A program made the position numbers and the translations under genes. A stretch of DNA of 64,000 bases from Plutella xylostella (taxonomy: Eukaryota; Arthropoda; Insecta; Lepidoptera; Plutellidae): NCBI RefSeq assembly GCF_932276165.1, contig NC_063995.1, positions 4,464,001-4,528,000 on the forward strand. Reading direction: 5' to 3'. Positions 13,228-28,200 of this stretch are shown here, in pieces (the stretch's first letter is position 1; every line of letters starts with the position of its first letter). The notes beneath the pieces are model-generated. The model made no database searches. It worked only from the letters and a program-made list of their open reading frames with translations, and was not told the DNA's origin.

Positions 13228-16200
13228 CAGTTACTTTCGCATTTATAATATTAGTTAGGATGAGTTTCAACTTCCGAGCCAACCATTCCAAACACCCTCT
13301 ACCTACAAAAGGCGCTGAATCCACACACAGATGTTTATTTTTTGTGTGTAAAATGTTTAAATATGTAGGTGGGTTTATTTTCTTATGCGGAGCTTTGTTC
13401 TACTTTCCCTAATGGCTATGATAATGTTTTTCATTAAAGGGAAATAAGTAATCTTGTTAAAGTCTGCGCGGGAAGAGATAAATAAAGCGGCTTCCCAGCA
13501 ATGTACCTAAAAGCAATTTTGTGTTGCTACCGTCACGGAGCTGAATTTGTTGCTAAAGACTTGGCTTATACCTCGAAATTTGGTACGTCACCGTCGTCGT
13601 CCTTTACTTTTCTTATTTTATTGAAATAAAGCGATTTATACTATTAAATTTTTTCACACATCGCATCATAAAAGCTCTGCAATAATTTTCTTTATATTCT
13701 TATTTTATTTCATATCTTACTTAATTCACTAGCGCTGAGTAAACCCAATTGCTTTGTCACGACGGATATGTACGAGAGAATTGCAAAAAGAAAAAAAAAG
13801 AACAAAGATAAGTAAGGAATTCGAGTGCCAATAGCCGTGGAGATAACAATAAAGTGATCCGGCGAACACGGCGGCACATCTCTAGGCATTTCCCTCCGGT
13901 GTGTGGTCTCGGAATAGAATGCGACGCTTCCCTTCACAAAAGATATGATAAGAGATTTTATTCGTGCGGAAAGCACATGAATGTCGGCGCGAGTGTGGCT
14001 CACACAGGAGTTGGCGGCTCACACAGGAGTTGTCACGCTCTCACGGCGAATTTGGAAGTTTATTCAGAACGGCATGTGATTTGTGGCGCGATGCGGGCAC
14101 TGAGACGGCGCTGTGGTACTGAAATATGCGGTTTTTGTATTTACTTTGAACTTACTGACCGAATGGCGTAGTGGTTAGTGACTCTGACTACTGAGCCGAA
14201 GGTCCCGGGTTCGATTCCCGGCTGGGGCAGATATTTGTTTAAACACAGATATTTGTTCTCGGGTCTTGGGTGTTGATATTTATATTTAGTATCTATCTAT
14301 CTATGTATTTGTGTAGATATATCAGCTGTCCGACACCCATAACACAGGTTCTACCTAGCTTGGGGTTGGATGGCCGTGTGTGAGATGTCCCCACATATTA
14401 TTATTATTATTATTATTATTACTACATAGAAAATAGGCCCTCTAATCTGTGGTTAGGTACTATTTATAAACAAAAAGCCTATTTTATGTGGATATTTTTA
14501 TGTAGCCTGTATTGTATACCAACATTTTGATTAAATTCGGGCAACTTTTTAGGCCTTCAAACATTTCTGTAGCATTTTCAGGTTTAAACTACATATTTGT
14601 TTGCGGAATTCGATCCACAAAATCCATACGTTCATATTTATTTTAGCAATGTGTTAATATTATCTCCGCCACGACTCACGAGCTACACCTAAAGAGAACA
14701 AATAATAAACACCGCTCACTTCGAAGCCGTATTTCCTCAGTGGCTACATTTGTGGAAAAACTCTCTAGTGGGATTACGCGACGCTGTTGGTAATGACACA
14801 GTAGTGGATTAGTTAGCATGGATGTGTTGTGGCTGGGTAAGGCGATTGTCCTGGCGCCTCTGCAGAATTAATAAGTTTGTACGACTTTTCCTGCCACTTT
14901 CGTGGGATGCAAAGTGATTTCTTTTATTATTTTCTTCGTGCGCTGAGCAACTTTCCATTTGCAAAATGGATGGACCGATCAATGTGACCGATAAACAGTT
15001 TACTTAAAATTTTGAAGATTTAATATTAATTAATTTTATACTGACTCGCGCTTTGATGTTTTCCTTTTATTCTCTATTCCATAACAATGCCGAAGTAAAA
15101 GTCGCAATTTCCACCAGCTATATCAGAGTCGCGCCTTTGTTATGATAAATGATAGGATCTTAAGTCTTGGATTTATTATACTTCCCTCTATTTCCACTGC
15201 AGCCTCGGGGTAATGCGTTTACTAAAAATGTTATGACTTGAAATATGAGAAAACTATAACGTTTACAGTCGGCTGCACCAACTTTACGTAATTGTGACGA
15301 GTTTTCAGAAACGCAATTGAAGTTTACTGCCACCCTCGTCGCTGTTTGATGATATATAATTATTACAGTTTATTAAATTTCTGCGAAAAAGTCTCTTGTG
15401 GGATTTTATACTTTCAATACCTTCAGCCGATAATTGAAATGTGTTCCAGGTAATGTAGGTACAAGAAACATTAGAATTTATTTAACATCTATAACGTTAG
15501 TGCTCAGTTTAAAATTTAAAAAAAATGTACCGCTTATACCCTTCTTATAAAAACTGAGTAGAGTGGCGAGACAGTATACTCGGCCAGCAGTTGACCGAGT
15601 ACCTACTCGGTCGAGGGTACATCATCAGCCAATAATCATCCACTGCTGGACATAGGCCTCTCCCAAGGAGCGCCACAACACTCGGTCCTCGGCCTTCCTC
15701 ATCCAACCACTACCCGCCACCCGCCTAGGGCTAGGTAGTGGGCGCCTAGGGTCGTCAGTCCAGCGGGCAGGAGGGCGTCCCACTCTGCGTTTGCCTGTTC
15801 GTGGTCTCCACTCGAGAACTCGTCTACTCCAACGGTTATCTGACCAGCCCACTGCCACTTCAGCTTGCATATTTTAACAGCTATGTCGGTAACCTCAGTC
15901 CTCTGACGGATAACCTCATTTCTGATACGATCCATCAGAGAAACCCCAAGCATAGCTAGAGAGCTATGCTCGCTGAGCGACTTTAAATTGGTGGACCAGC
16001 AGCCTTACTCCCAGCGATTAATAGTCGCTATCCAAAAAAGCCAATTAAAAAAAACTCTGTTGAAAAATTTAGGCCGATTCAGTTGGTACCACCACCTCGG
16101 TTTTGACTGAGCCGCGGACCAGGGACAACGTAGAAAATATATCAAGAAACGACTAGTGATTATTTTTGAAACGGTAGCCGAAGTAAGCCGATATCAGGCC

Positions 16201-19200
16201 GATGTTGCGATCGTATTTCAATAGAGGTGAAAGAAAGAGATGTCGCTCTATAAAATTGTATAAGATCTTGTGTTTTTTCTCGCTCTGACAAGGAAAAAAT
16301 TGGTGTGCGTTCGAAGTACTAGCGAAGCTTGAAATAAGAAATCCGGTAATCATCAGTCCATATTATGTTTTTATTTTTTCAATGTTAGTAAAATATTAAT
16401 TAAAATACTTATTAAACACTAGTTTAAAGTCATCACTCATGCCATTTTTTACTTATTATTCACAAAAACTTAACGTTGTAAACGTTAAAATTTGAAATTA
16501 GGGGCTTTTGAACGCATTCAAACTAAAAATCAAAATACTCTGTGAACCTGTGAAAATGAAAACACTCCCTCCACTTCATTCATACAACATACAATAACAA
16601 TGATAAAACAAAATTACAAATGGAATTTCCTTATTTAAATAGATATTTGTGCACTAAATACATAATAATATGACGTAAGTATAGTATTCTGATGGAGTGG
16701 TTAAGTTGCAGACTCAGATCGACTCGATTTATAAAATAGACCGATAAAATATTACGATAATTTGTTACAAAGTTATAGATATTAAACTATCAATCATTGT
16801 TTACAGAAAGAAGAAGAAGACGTTGCGTGTCATCGTATAGCCAAGGAAATATCTTGTGAAAGTTTTAACTCAAGGCGGAAATTTATTGAAAAAATACTTA
16901 ACATAACCTACAATTACAGTGAAATACTGACAATATCTTGTACCGTGATAATATTTCTGAATAATAAGTGCAAACCCATACTCTAAGATCGTGCTTTCAA
17001 CCACATACTTAAATACAATTCCATAATCATATCGAAATCCAAAAGTTCGTAAGTCGTAAGTGATCATAGTTTAGGTATGTACTTATTAGACTCATGCATT
17101 GTAAACTCTATAAACGATTACTCGTAATGTATTAATCATATTAAAAGTTGAATGCGGCTGTTTTATTTTTTATTCTTTATGTTTAAAGCAGTTCTAAGAA
17201 AAAGCAGTAATAAGAGTTGTAATGTAACATTATGCATGGACCAAGTGTCTGCTTATGTAAAAACACAATGTTATCATGTAAGTAAACCCTGCTTTAAACA
17301 TAAAAAATGTATCTACCTAATCTTCATAAAGCAGATAATGCTAACGGTTCTACCTTTTTTGTCCTAATATTTATTTGCCTAATCTCATATTGCATAGTAA
17401 CGTTTGGTCAAAGTCTCGTTTCGCCGAAAATCGTATGGCATAAATCTATTTTATTATAAAGTTATTTCGCATAATCTTGTTTAGCCTAATAATGGTATGG
17501 CCATATCTTGAATAGCCTAATAATGCTATGGCATAGGTTATACAAAGTAATTATATTCGTTTGGAATTAACTTTGATGGAGCGTCTCCCTACATAGCGCA
17601 AACTGGTGCCTTGTATTGTGGCCGCTATGTGGGAAACGCTCCTCTCCGCTTCGCTGCGCTCCGCTTTGCTTTTGACGATAATGTGCACCTAACACGCTCC
17701 TCCTCGCTTTGCTCGTCGTCGCACCTACCTTTAGGTTTCGATTCCATGGGGTTTAATTAATGGCGTTTGTAATCATTATAATGGTCATTCACTTTCAATA
17801 TTTTGATCATTCAATATCGTGATATTCGGGATATAGGAAAAAATACCACAATTTGTACATTTACAACATACTTATTATATTATTTATTAAGATAATATTA
17901 AGAGAAACAAGATTATACCAATACGAACAATTTGAGCAAACGAGACTTAGGTGTTTCAAGTTTGTGCCAAAAGAGTTTTAGACGAAACGAGTCTTATGCC
18001 ACATAAGTCTTGGCGAAGTGATGATTTTACTAAAAAAATTTAGACCTTACGAGTTATGCGAAACGAGTTTAGGGCAATAAAGATTAGGCGAGATGAGGGG
18101 AACCCAATGCTAACACCCTGATTACACCACCAAGTAGAGCGGCCCGAGACAGTGTCCTCCGCTGTCTCTCTCTCTCTCAGCCTTCCGTAGTCCACTGTTG
18201 GACATAGGCCTCTCCTAACGATCGCCACCCCAAACGGTCACCCGCCATCTGCATCCAGCGGCTTCCCGCTACCTTCCGCAGATCATCAGACCAACGGGTT
18301 GGGGGGCGACCGACACGCCGTTTGCCGACACGGGGTCTCCACTCCAGAACCTTTCTACTCCAGCGGTCGTCGGCTCTGCGGGCTACGTGGCCAGCCCATT
18401 GCCACTTCAGCGTGCTAATCCTTTTGGCTATGTCGGTAACTTTAGTTCTCCTGCGGATTTCTTCATTACGAATCCTATCTCGCAGGGACACGCCTAACAT
18501 AGCCCTTTCCATAGCACGCTGAGCAACTCTGAGCTTGTGGATAAGCCCTTTGGTGAAGCACCACGTCTCGGCTCCGTAAGTCATCACTGGCAACACGCAC
18601 TGATTGAAAACTTTTGTTTTCAGACACTGAGGTATGTTTTCAGTGAAGATGTGTCGTAATTTCCCGAACGCTGCCCATCCGAGTTGGATTCTACGAGCTA
18701 CCTCTTTATCGAAGTTGGATTTTCCTAATCGGATCACTTGTCCTAGGTAGGGATACTGATCAACAACTTCGATGGTGACACCTCCTACAGTTACGGGCGA
18801 TGATGAAACATGTTCGTTCGACATGACCTTTGTCTTGTCCATGTTCATTTTCAGCCCAACTTGTTTAGAGGCATCATTGAGGTCTGTGAGCATTTCGCCT
18901 AACTCCTCCAGCGTTTCCGCCATAATAACTATGTCATCAGCAAATCGTAGATGAGAGATATATTCGCCATTGACGTTAATGCCCAGTCTTTTCCACTCTA
19001 CAAGCTTAAAAACATCTTCCAGTGCACAGGTGAACAGTTTCGGAGAAATAACATCTCCCTGTCTCACGCCCCTTTGCAACTGGATCGGTTTTGTGCTATG
19101 TTCGTGTAATCGAACTGACATTGTGGCAGCATTGTACATACATCTCAACACCTCGATATAGCGATAGTCTATATGGCACCGCTGAAGGGATTGAAGCATC

Positions 19201-22200
19201 GCCCAGAGCTCAATAGAATCAAAGGCTTTCTCATAGTCCACAAACGCTAGACATAAAGGTAGATTATACTCCTCGGTCTTCTGTATAACCTGCCGAAGCG
19301 TGTGTATGTGATCTATGGTACTATAGCCTTTTCGGAACCCGGCTTGTTCGGGTGGCTGGAAGTCGTCGAGTCTTTGCTCGAGACGATTCGTAATAACTCT
19401 CGAAAACAGCTTGTACACATGGCTCAGAAGTGCAATGGGTCTATAATTCTTCAATAGGGCTTTGTTGCCTTTCTTGAAGAACAAAGTCACTACACTTCTG
19501 CTCCATGCCTCCGGGCTTGTGCCTTCGAGTATGACGGAATTAAACAGCCTCCGAAGTGCTATTAAAATCGGTCTACCGCCGGCTTTCAGAAGTTCTGTCG
19601 TTATTCCATCATCTCCCGGAGCTTTGTTGTTTTTTAGCTGTTTGAGAGCTATACTAATCTCGTCTAGACTGACGTCCGGAATATCTTCGGTATAGTGTCG
19701 GGTGAGTGGCGCTCGGCTGTCGTGAGCACCGCTGGTAATAGGGTTTTGTGTTGTGGTGTATAACTGTCCGTAGAATCTCTCAATTTCTCCCAGAATTTCG
19801 GGCACTGATGAAACGGTGTTGCCAGTGTCGGTCTTCAGTTGGGTCAACAGAGTCTGCCGAACAGATCGATCTCTAGCGAAGACTTTGGAGCCCTTGTTTT
19901 GCTCTATTGCGTCTTGAATGCGCTTGCAATTGTAGCGTCTCATATCGCAACGTCTTGCTTTGGCGATCTGTCTGTTTAGACGTCTGTATTCGACCATATC
20001 AACTGAAGACTGCAACCTCATTTCTCTCCGTTCTCTTATGAGACTCAGAGTCCCATCTGAGAGTTTTTGAGGTCCTCGGTTGGTTCGGGACGAAAAATAT
20101 TTCGATCCTACCTCTCGGACAGTTTCCACAAACCTATTATTTAAATCGTCAACTGTAACGCAATTCTCTAAACATATCAGTCCTCCGCTGAGCACTCTGT
20201 TAAATTGTGATCCACGGAATGGTTTAAGATCGGCCAAGAGTACTGTCTTGCCACTCTGCTCAGTTGGTGAAATAGCAAGGGTATAACATTGCAACAGGTA
20301 AAAGTTAGTATACAGGGCCTCAAGTCTGCTAAGGAATGAGGAGGATATGGTAAGTATCCATATATTAAAAGTACAACTTACAATGTTACTTATACAATTT
20401 CTTCCATGTTGCAATGTTATCATTGCCGGACTCTTAAGAAGGAATACTTCCTATCAAGCCTTTATAAATCAAGAGTATCATGAATGACCTCTTTGTCAAG
20501 TGCAACATCAACAGGTAAATAATGAAATGAAACATGGTTTTTGCTGAATTTTGTGTTTATTAAGTATCATATATTAAATCACATCACAATATTATTAGTG
20601 TTCTGAAATATCAAGCATTAGCTTCTCTTCTATTAGCTAAAAAACTGCTTTCTGATTATCTGAAATAAGATAGAAATATAGATTAATAGTTATTCTATAG
20701 GTTAGGATATAATAATAATATATTGTACAGTCAGCCAAAGAGATATGTATGCCACCCCAACGCAAGCCCTTAGATATTATGACAATTGATAGGTAATATT
20801 TATGTAACATGAAAAATAAGGATAACTAATATTAAGGTAAGTTATACTTAAGTTAGTAAGTATTTATAAAATATTATTATTCCACCCATGAGGATCAAAT
20901 TTTTGTTGCTGTGGTGGCATAAATATCTATTGCTGACTGTACTATCAAGGTATTGATACAACTTTATTTAGTAGATTTTCTATTCTATTTTATTCTGAGA
21001 GGTGGCGAAGCTCCTGTACATGGCTCTCTTGAGTGGAACCTTTGTACGGTGGCCTGCGCCTAAAAGTATATACAGGCGGAGTTTTTAAAATAGCGATCTC
21101 AAGCTCACATGCTGCTCAAACACATCTACATAAACACCACTGCTACACACATCACACACAACACGTCCCCGGATTTATAACAGATGTAGCTGGTCCCTTC
21201 ATCATCAGGGATCGATATTTTAAAATTTCCGCCTGTATACTTTTAGGCGCAGGCCACCGTACATATCCCCTTAATTTTAGCTCAGCCAGCCTAGCTCTCG
21301 AGTAAAATGGAGCAGCAAGCCTGGGTGTTCCAATAGCTGAGATAGGCGTTCTGTTGGTCCAAGAATAGATAGTTTAGTAATGGTTAGTAGGTATCATGGG
21401 GTTTAGGTTACAGACATTATGATAGTATAGGAAGGTTTATCTTATTATTATTATTAGTAGGTATATATTGTTAGCCACTGGACTTAGCTGGAGCGAGACC
21501 AAACATAGGTGGTTTAAACAAAGATAGGTGGCAGATGTTATGACACCTCTGGGGTGCCATAGGACTACAACAATGGTAAAATAAGGTTTGTCTTTGTTTT
21601 GAAGGATATTTCCTTTAAGGCTTCTTCTTCATGCCTTAAGAACATGAGAGTTAAGGCGGTCATCCACTGGCGAGGCGACGGTATAGATTGTTGGCTTGTC
21701 GAATCTCGTTGGTGATCCATTAGCGAACCAAACAGTCTACTCTCATCATTGGCAAAGTCGTGGCGTGCTTTTTGTAACATCGTTGGAGGTTTTTTAGACC
21801 GCGAACTTAGAGGTTATTGGAGGTTTTGCTCGCGAATGGATCACTGCCTTTAGTTGAAGAAACTTTTACATGTACCTCTATTATGTTCGTGGATACTCAC
21901 CCTATTTGTTACGCTCAAATCAGCTAGTTTCATGAAGCTAAAGTCTTCAATCAAATTGTCCGTCAACTCCTTTAAATATCCAGGGAGACTGGTTTGCAAT
22001 CCTCACGTATCCTCAGTAACTACTTTCACATCACTTTGTAGGTGTAATTACAGCCTCTTTTTCTTACAAAAATAGGATAAATTAGCCATTGTAATGGCTT
22101 TGCGTTGCAAGAATAGGAACTTTTTTCAAAGAGGCGTTGAGTCGCAATTTTGACATATAATCTACTCTGTGTGATGAGCTCATGATGAGCTCGTGGTGCG

Positions 22201-25200
22201 AATTTCTAGCTTAATAACGTTATAATTTTCACTGAACGGTTTGCGTGACGTCATAACACAATGAGCCGCAAAAATGTGCGGTGGGAGTGCGAAATTAGCG
22301 ATCTTGTTGAAATCGATTCAGCCACTCATCGCTGGGAGTAAGGCTGCAGTGCTACCGTCAGTGTCCACGTCTCGGCACAATACGTCATCACTGGCAGGAC
22401 TCACTGGTTGAAGACTTTTGTCTTCTGGCTCTGAGGAATACTGGGAATACGAGGGTACTGTCTCGGTCACTCTACTCGGTAGGTGTAATCAGCCTATTAA
22501 CACAGAAAGGAACACGCATATCACCTGAAGTCCTCTGACGTCATCCCGGAGATGGTGGTCTGGTTGGCGTTCTGGTTCCACATGAGCGCCTCCGTGGTGA
22601 GGTGCCCCTCGGCCGCCTCGCGCATCTGCTCCACCGTGCACTCGATGCCCTCGCGCTCCAGGTTCGTCTCGAACCAGTTGTCTTCGTACCAACCTGCCGG
22701 GAGGTAACAAGTTATGATACTGGCCGGTGAGATAAAAGTGCACGTTTGAATTTGGAACTTTGTGGGTGATACTGGCCGGTGAAGTGAACGTTTGAATTTG
22801 GAACTTTGTGGTCTTTTGATTTCTGACGTTGCAAACTGAAGATTATGTTGAAGATCTACCGTTGGTAAGTTATGCTAAGAAATTCATCATATATCAACGC
22901 AGAAAGAGGCAACGTAACATCTAATATAATCATCATACGTATAAGGCTTTAAATGAATATTATGTTTCTCGAATGTGCGTGGTATCAATAACCGTATTAT
23001 CTTTACGCGAGTATAATAGATACAAGCATAATATTCTCATCTCGCTTGTGTTTGCGTTGACGGAGCCACCAATTAGCATAGATAGAGAGCAATTTTAGCA
23101 ACCATAGCCATTACGACTCTTGGCATAAAAGTCATTATTATATGTAGATTACATGCGATTTAAAATTACTCACTTACTTACTTACTTACTCCGCTGGCTC
23201 AGCGACCCGAAGTGGATCTTGGCCTCCGACATTAAAGTGCGCCAATCTTCTCTATTCTGTGCCAATTCTGACCATTTAAAATTAAAATTACACACTCAAA
23301 TTATTCCCCAATGTAGATGGTCTCTGGATAGACGCGATTCGACCCATTTAACGTTAGTAATTTATTCAGCATCCAATCAATGCCTACATTAACCAGACAC
23401 GTTGTGTTCGCTTCAAATTAAGGATTAAACTGATAGTACCGGTTGTGACGTTCTAATGTAGCAACTGAACTCACTTCAAATTTGCAGCACCATCAATTAG
23501 CATTGTAAACCAGTAGTCTCTATTATGCAGAATAAGACCCAGAGCCATAGCACAATAAACAAGAGTCATGCGACCCTGGCCGCATAGTGGGCTATATCAT
23601 TATGGGCCTAATAAATTGATTTAGTAATACGTAGCGTATAGTTAAGTTTATTGCTTTACGTATAAAACTTAAATACATAGGTAATGATGGTGATATACCT
23701 ACTGTTTTTGCATAGATAGATAAGCAATCCCAACGTATATGTATACATTTATTTATGTTTGAACGGAGTAAATAATTAATAGGTCAGAGAACCAATTAGC
23801 AATAGTGTCAGGTTCTTTCCCGTAATTAAAATGATTTGAGCCGAGCACAGGGAGGTAATAAATATTGATTTATTATAGCTCCGGTTTTTCAATAGCCGTT
23901 TCGCATATATTCTTGCACGTGTCTGGATTTACTGAAATACCTTTAGGGAAAACGGGCCATTTTTCGCAAAGTGGCAAACAAATTGATAATTTGTATGCCA
24001 TATAACATAACCGCCTTCGTTAGTAGTCGACCCACAAGCCAGCCTAAATGGTACACAATCCTTAATATTACCCAAACTATCTAAACGTAGGGAACATAAG
24101 TAATCTATCCAATAAAGGAGCAGCATGTAGACGGATAATGAGTTAGATTCCATTCGCTGCAGACACCACCGCCGGAGCCGCTACCACAGGCGGCATAATA
24201 AAACGCCGTTTTTCTATAAGATCGTGTATTTGTGCCGCGACTGTTCCTCCCACAGCCGTTATTTATTTCTTTATTGTATATTTTTCCTTTGCACCGCTTG
24301 TTACGGAGAGGCCCGGGGCTAATCCATTATATATACGCTGGCTGTGTCGTCCGCCGCTACGAGCCATTTTCATAAAAGTAAAGAGAAATGGTATGTCATA
24401 GCCAATAAATCTAACGACGAACCGATAAAGTTATCACATATTTTGTGCCATTGTGTACCTAACGAATGTGACAATTAACATAATATAAAATGTAAGCAAA
24501 ACAAACGGCCTACATTGTGTTTGTCCTCTTACTGAAAGATCGTTCGTCGCCGCACACAAAGAGCAACAGTAAACGAAGTTATTTGTTTGTCGCAAGGAAG
24601 TGGGAACTCGTATAAAACGCCGATTTATTAAAACCAAGGGACTGTTTTTACATTTCGAGGGTCTTAAGCTTTAGAATCGACTTTTTATCCCGGGGGCGGT
24701 AAGTTATTTGGAAGGGTTGGAATTTATTCACATTTTCTCTCATTGAGAACGTCGATTGACATTGATTTACTCGGAATATAAATATAGTAGTACCCAAAGG
24801 GTGATCCAGATGTTGATTGTGGATCTTAAATCGTAAGAAGCTTTTCTTCAGTTTTTCTAGCTTTTACTGATAAGAACGTTGACTGGTAGTTACTTTTAAG
24901 GTCTAATGATCACGTGACATGTAATTACATAATTAGAATCAACTGATAAAACTAGTCAGTAAGTATAGCAAATCAAGTAATATTTTGTATCAGTAGTTAC
25001 TTAGTATAGTGAAATTTTGTATATGGATTCGAAAAACTTATACGTAAAGTGCTGAACTAGTGAAGTTTTAACAGCAATTCTAGTTTTATTTGGAAGAATG
25101 TAATTTTTACACTTTCAGTCACTTTAGGTACACTTCTTTGCAAAAGGGATTTTCCACTAACTTGTTTTATAAGACAAGAGGTCATTTTATTTGATCGTAA

Positions 25201-28200
25201 ATGTGGGGTAACAGTGAAGTAATGGATAGTAATATTCAGTGTAATCTGGGCTATAAAAGAGATAAGAGCACGGGCTAGGTCGCCGGTCGGCGCGTGCAGT
25301 ATTCACGCACTCCTAGACAAACTGCCGACGTCGAGTGAGTGAACGTGTCGATAATTTTGATTTGGAGTGATCCCTACAGTGGTTTATGTTATAGGCAATA
25401 AAGTTTTATGGGGGAAGCGGGAAGGTTCTCAGTGCCTATATTAAGGGCGGTACGACTGATAACCCGCTGAAGTCTGCCGTGCTTTAGATGATGTATTGGC
25501 GGTATGCCAATAAGCGTATGGTAAGCAGTATCTTATGCGAATAACATGAGTGTAGGCCTGAGACCTTGAACCAGGTGGTTCGGTACAAGCCCACGAACAT
25601 GTGCGTCCATTTGCGGCACCTGTAGCCGGCGGTAGCGGCCGCTGCTAAATGATTGATCGACGTACAAGCTACTCGTACTGCCGACGTTGATTTAATCTAA
25701 TTTCAATGTTCACTAAGTCATTAGCAATTCAAATGAGTGAAAACATAAACTTGTACAAATTTTCCAAGCATACCAATATTGTTTATATACATAAGAAACA
25801 TCTCATTTTAAACTTGGTTGGAATTCTGAATAAATAATGGAGAAACAGCTTAAAATTATGAAAGTAAAGTCACAAATTATAAATCTCTCCACTAAAGCTG
25901 TTTTACAGTTTTAAAATCAGGAACGGAGAATTTTAATTCCGTCGTTGCAAATAAAAATATTGCATCTCTTTGTGATCCAAATTTGACCAACTTTCATCAC
26001 AAAAAGTGATGATAATGTTTCGAAAATTGCGAAATTGCTCGGCCGGCAGGAGCGCGGTGGACAAACTTTCCAGCAAACATTTCTCATTTTACAGCTCCCC
26101 TAGATTTTAACGGTACAGACCTACACATAGTGAACGCAATGAGAGCACATCCTCCCTATAAATGTATGAAATATTAACTATTACAATTCATCAGTTAAAT
26201 TATATAAGACGAGCAGAAAAACGAATGGAAAAATAATTTCAGTTAGGATGCGAAACTGTTTCCGATACTGTGTACTCAGACTTTGAAAGCTAATAAACTG
26301 AAGTCGGTCCACAACTCTACACACACATTCTACCCAAAAGTTGCAAACTTCTCAACCGGCGATCCGATAGGGATTTCATTAACATAAAATTCCTATCATA
26401 TGGTACAATATGATAAAATTCCAGAAACCCCTCTCATTATAACATAGAAAGACCATGTTAATACACGAGTTAAATATGTATTTAAATTGCATAGGTATAC
26501 CCAAGTGCAAGGTGGCTGAAAATGGCCGTATACTTGGATTTTAATAATTGAAGTTAGCCGACAAACAAAACTTGATCGTTGAAATATTAAAGGCGACGGC
26601 GGCAGCGGCGGCGGCGTGGGGACAGCTGCGTATCACGATGAGCCCCTCCAAAAGTTTTCCCTTGTTTTATTGTAGGTTCAACAAAAGCTATAAAACGAGG
26701 TATTAAAACCCGGTGCGCCTTATTTATATCCGTCTTGCTATCTCCTGCATGGACTTTATGACCCAGATAAACTAAAACGCCGGTCAATGAAAGCCTTCAA
26801 TTAACAATAGCGGCCACCAGAGCGATGTCGGAGTCGTTGCATTCAGTAGGTTATGAAAAAGTGGGAGGCCACTCGGAGCCAATAAAGAGCAGAGTGAGGT
26901 TCATTGAGCGGAATGGTGGCGAATAAAGGGGAGTGCGATATAACGTAGCACGTGGGTACCTTCCGGATCATTGTCCTGGAGGGTGTCGTCAGCAAATGTA
27001 AGTTGGGCACGTATCAATTTGCACATTGTGTATATTACAACCTCTTACCAGTGGTATTGTGAAAGGAAAATTAAATAAGTATACCAACATACTTGCACAC
27101 TCTGTAACATATTTTAATCGAGTCGCTATGTAGACTTATTTTATCTCGCACTGAAGTGAAAATTGTCATTTGGGTGCCCTTTTTGCCATCAGGCTGTGAA
27201 GCGCCTTTATATTTTTTCCCGGAATTCGTCGGCACGATAAGGCCGCGGCGCCGCAGCGCGCGCCTTCGCATTATTTCTGTCATAATCCCACCTTATTTCT
27301 CTCAATTTATAAAACCCCGCTTACGCTTATTCCGCGGCGTCGCGTCGTCGCTTATTTTAATGACACGTTGTTTTAAATTACCCTATAAGTTGACATTTCG
27401 AGCTTATGAGCGAGTTAATAAACTGAGACATCTGTCAAAGTGGGGTAATAAAAGGGCTCATTTGTTACGTCATGACAAACTCCGATTACGTGTTCAATTT
27501 CCGCGCTCCATCTGAGGGCCTATCATGGGCTAACGTGGAAATTCGATACTACACAAAAATATGGAAAAAAACAGCTCCAACGTAGTCACTTTTGGAACTA
27601 ACTAATTTCACCTTACATTTGACAGTGACAGTTAACGATACGCGACTTAAATGGAAAAACGTAACGTTGCGTATCGTTAACTGTCACTGACAAAATGTAA
27701 GGCCAATGTTAGTTCCAAAAGTGTCATTTCTTTTTCCATATGTTTGTGTAGATTCGAAAATAGTATCGAATCCTGTGCTCGCGGCTCTGTACCCGTATCA
27801 TGAAAATTCGAACTAACGAATAGAATCGAATGCGAGTGCGACTATTGTCAACTTGACAGCACTTTCGAACACTTTTTACCTTTCGAATGAGTTTCGAAAA
27901 GAATGACCACAGAGTACATGATATTATTCTGACAATGACCTATGGAATGATAGCTGTCAAACTTTCGCAAATCTGTACACCGCAATACACCGCCATTTTG
28001 TTGTTGACAGGTTGACAGCACTTTCGAATAGACTATCGAATAGAATATGCTGCGGTTTTTCATGATACGGGTACTGGTCTCCATTTTCTACAGTATACTT
28101 AAACTCACCGATGAAGAACCAGACGTAGGACTTCCCATAGAGGCGGTGCTTGTAGACCTCGCACAGCACGCGGCGCGCGGCCACCACGTAGAACAGGCCC

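Noticed and set aside
13854..14171. 105-codon plus-strand open frame
   Set aside because: Runs into the SINE and shows no recognisable protein pattern.
14160..14235. Functional tRNA gene
   Set aside because: A and B boxes are present but the cloverleaf is not complete, and the sequence continues into a SINE body with an ATT tail; a second inverted copy exists.
21565..22075. Minus-strand open stretches as a possible gene
   Set aside because: Interrupted, no recognisable motifs, located inside an intron among LINE fragments; most likely transposon debris.
27156..27515. 119-codon plus-strand open frame
   Set aside because: Contained in an intronic stretch without coding-like features; probably chance in a GC-richer region.
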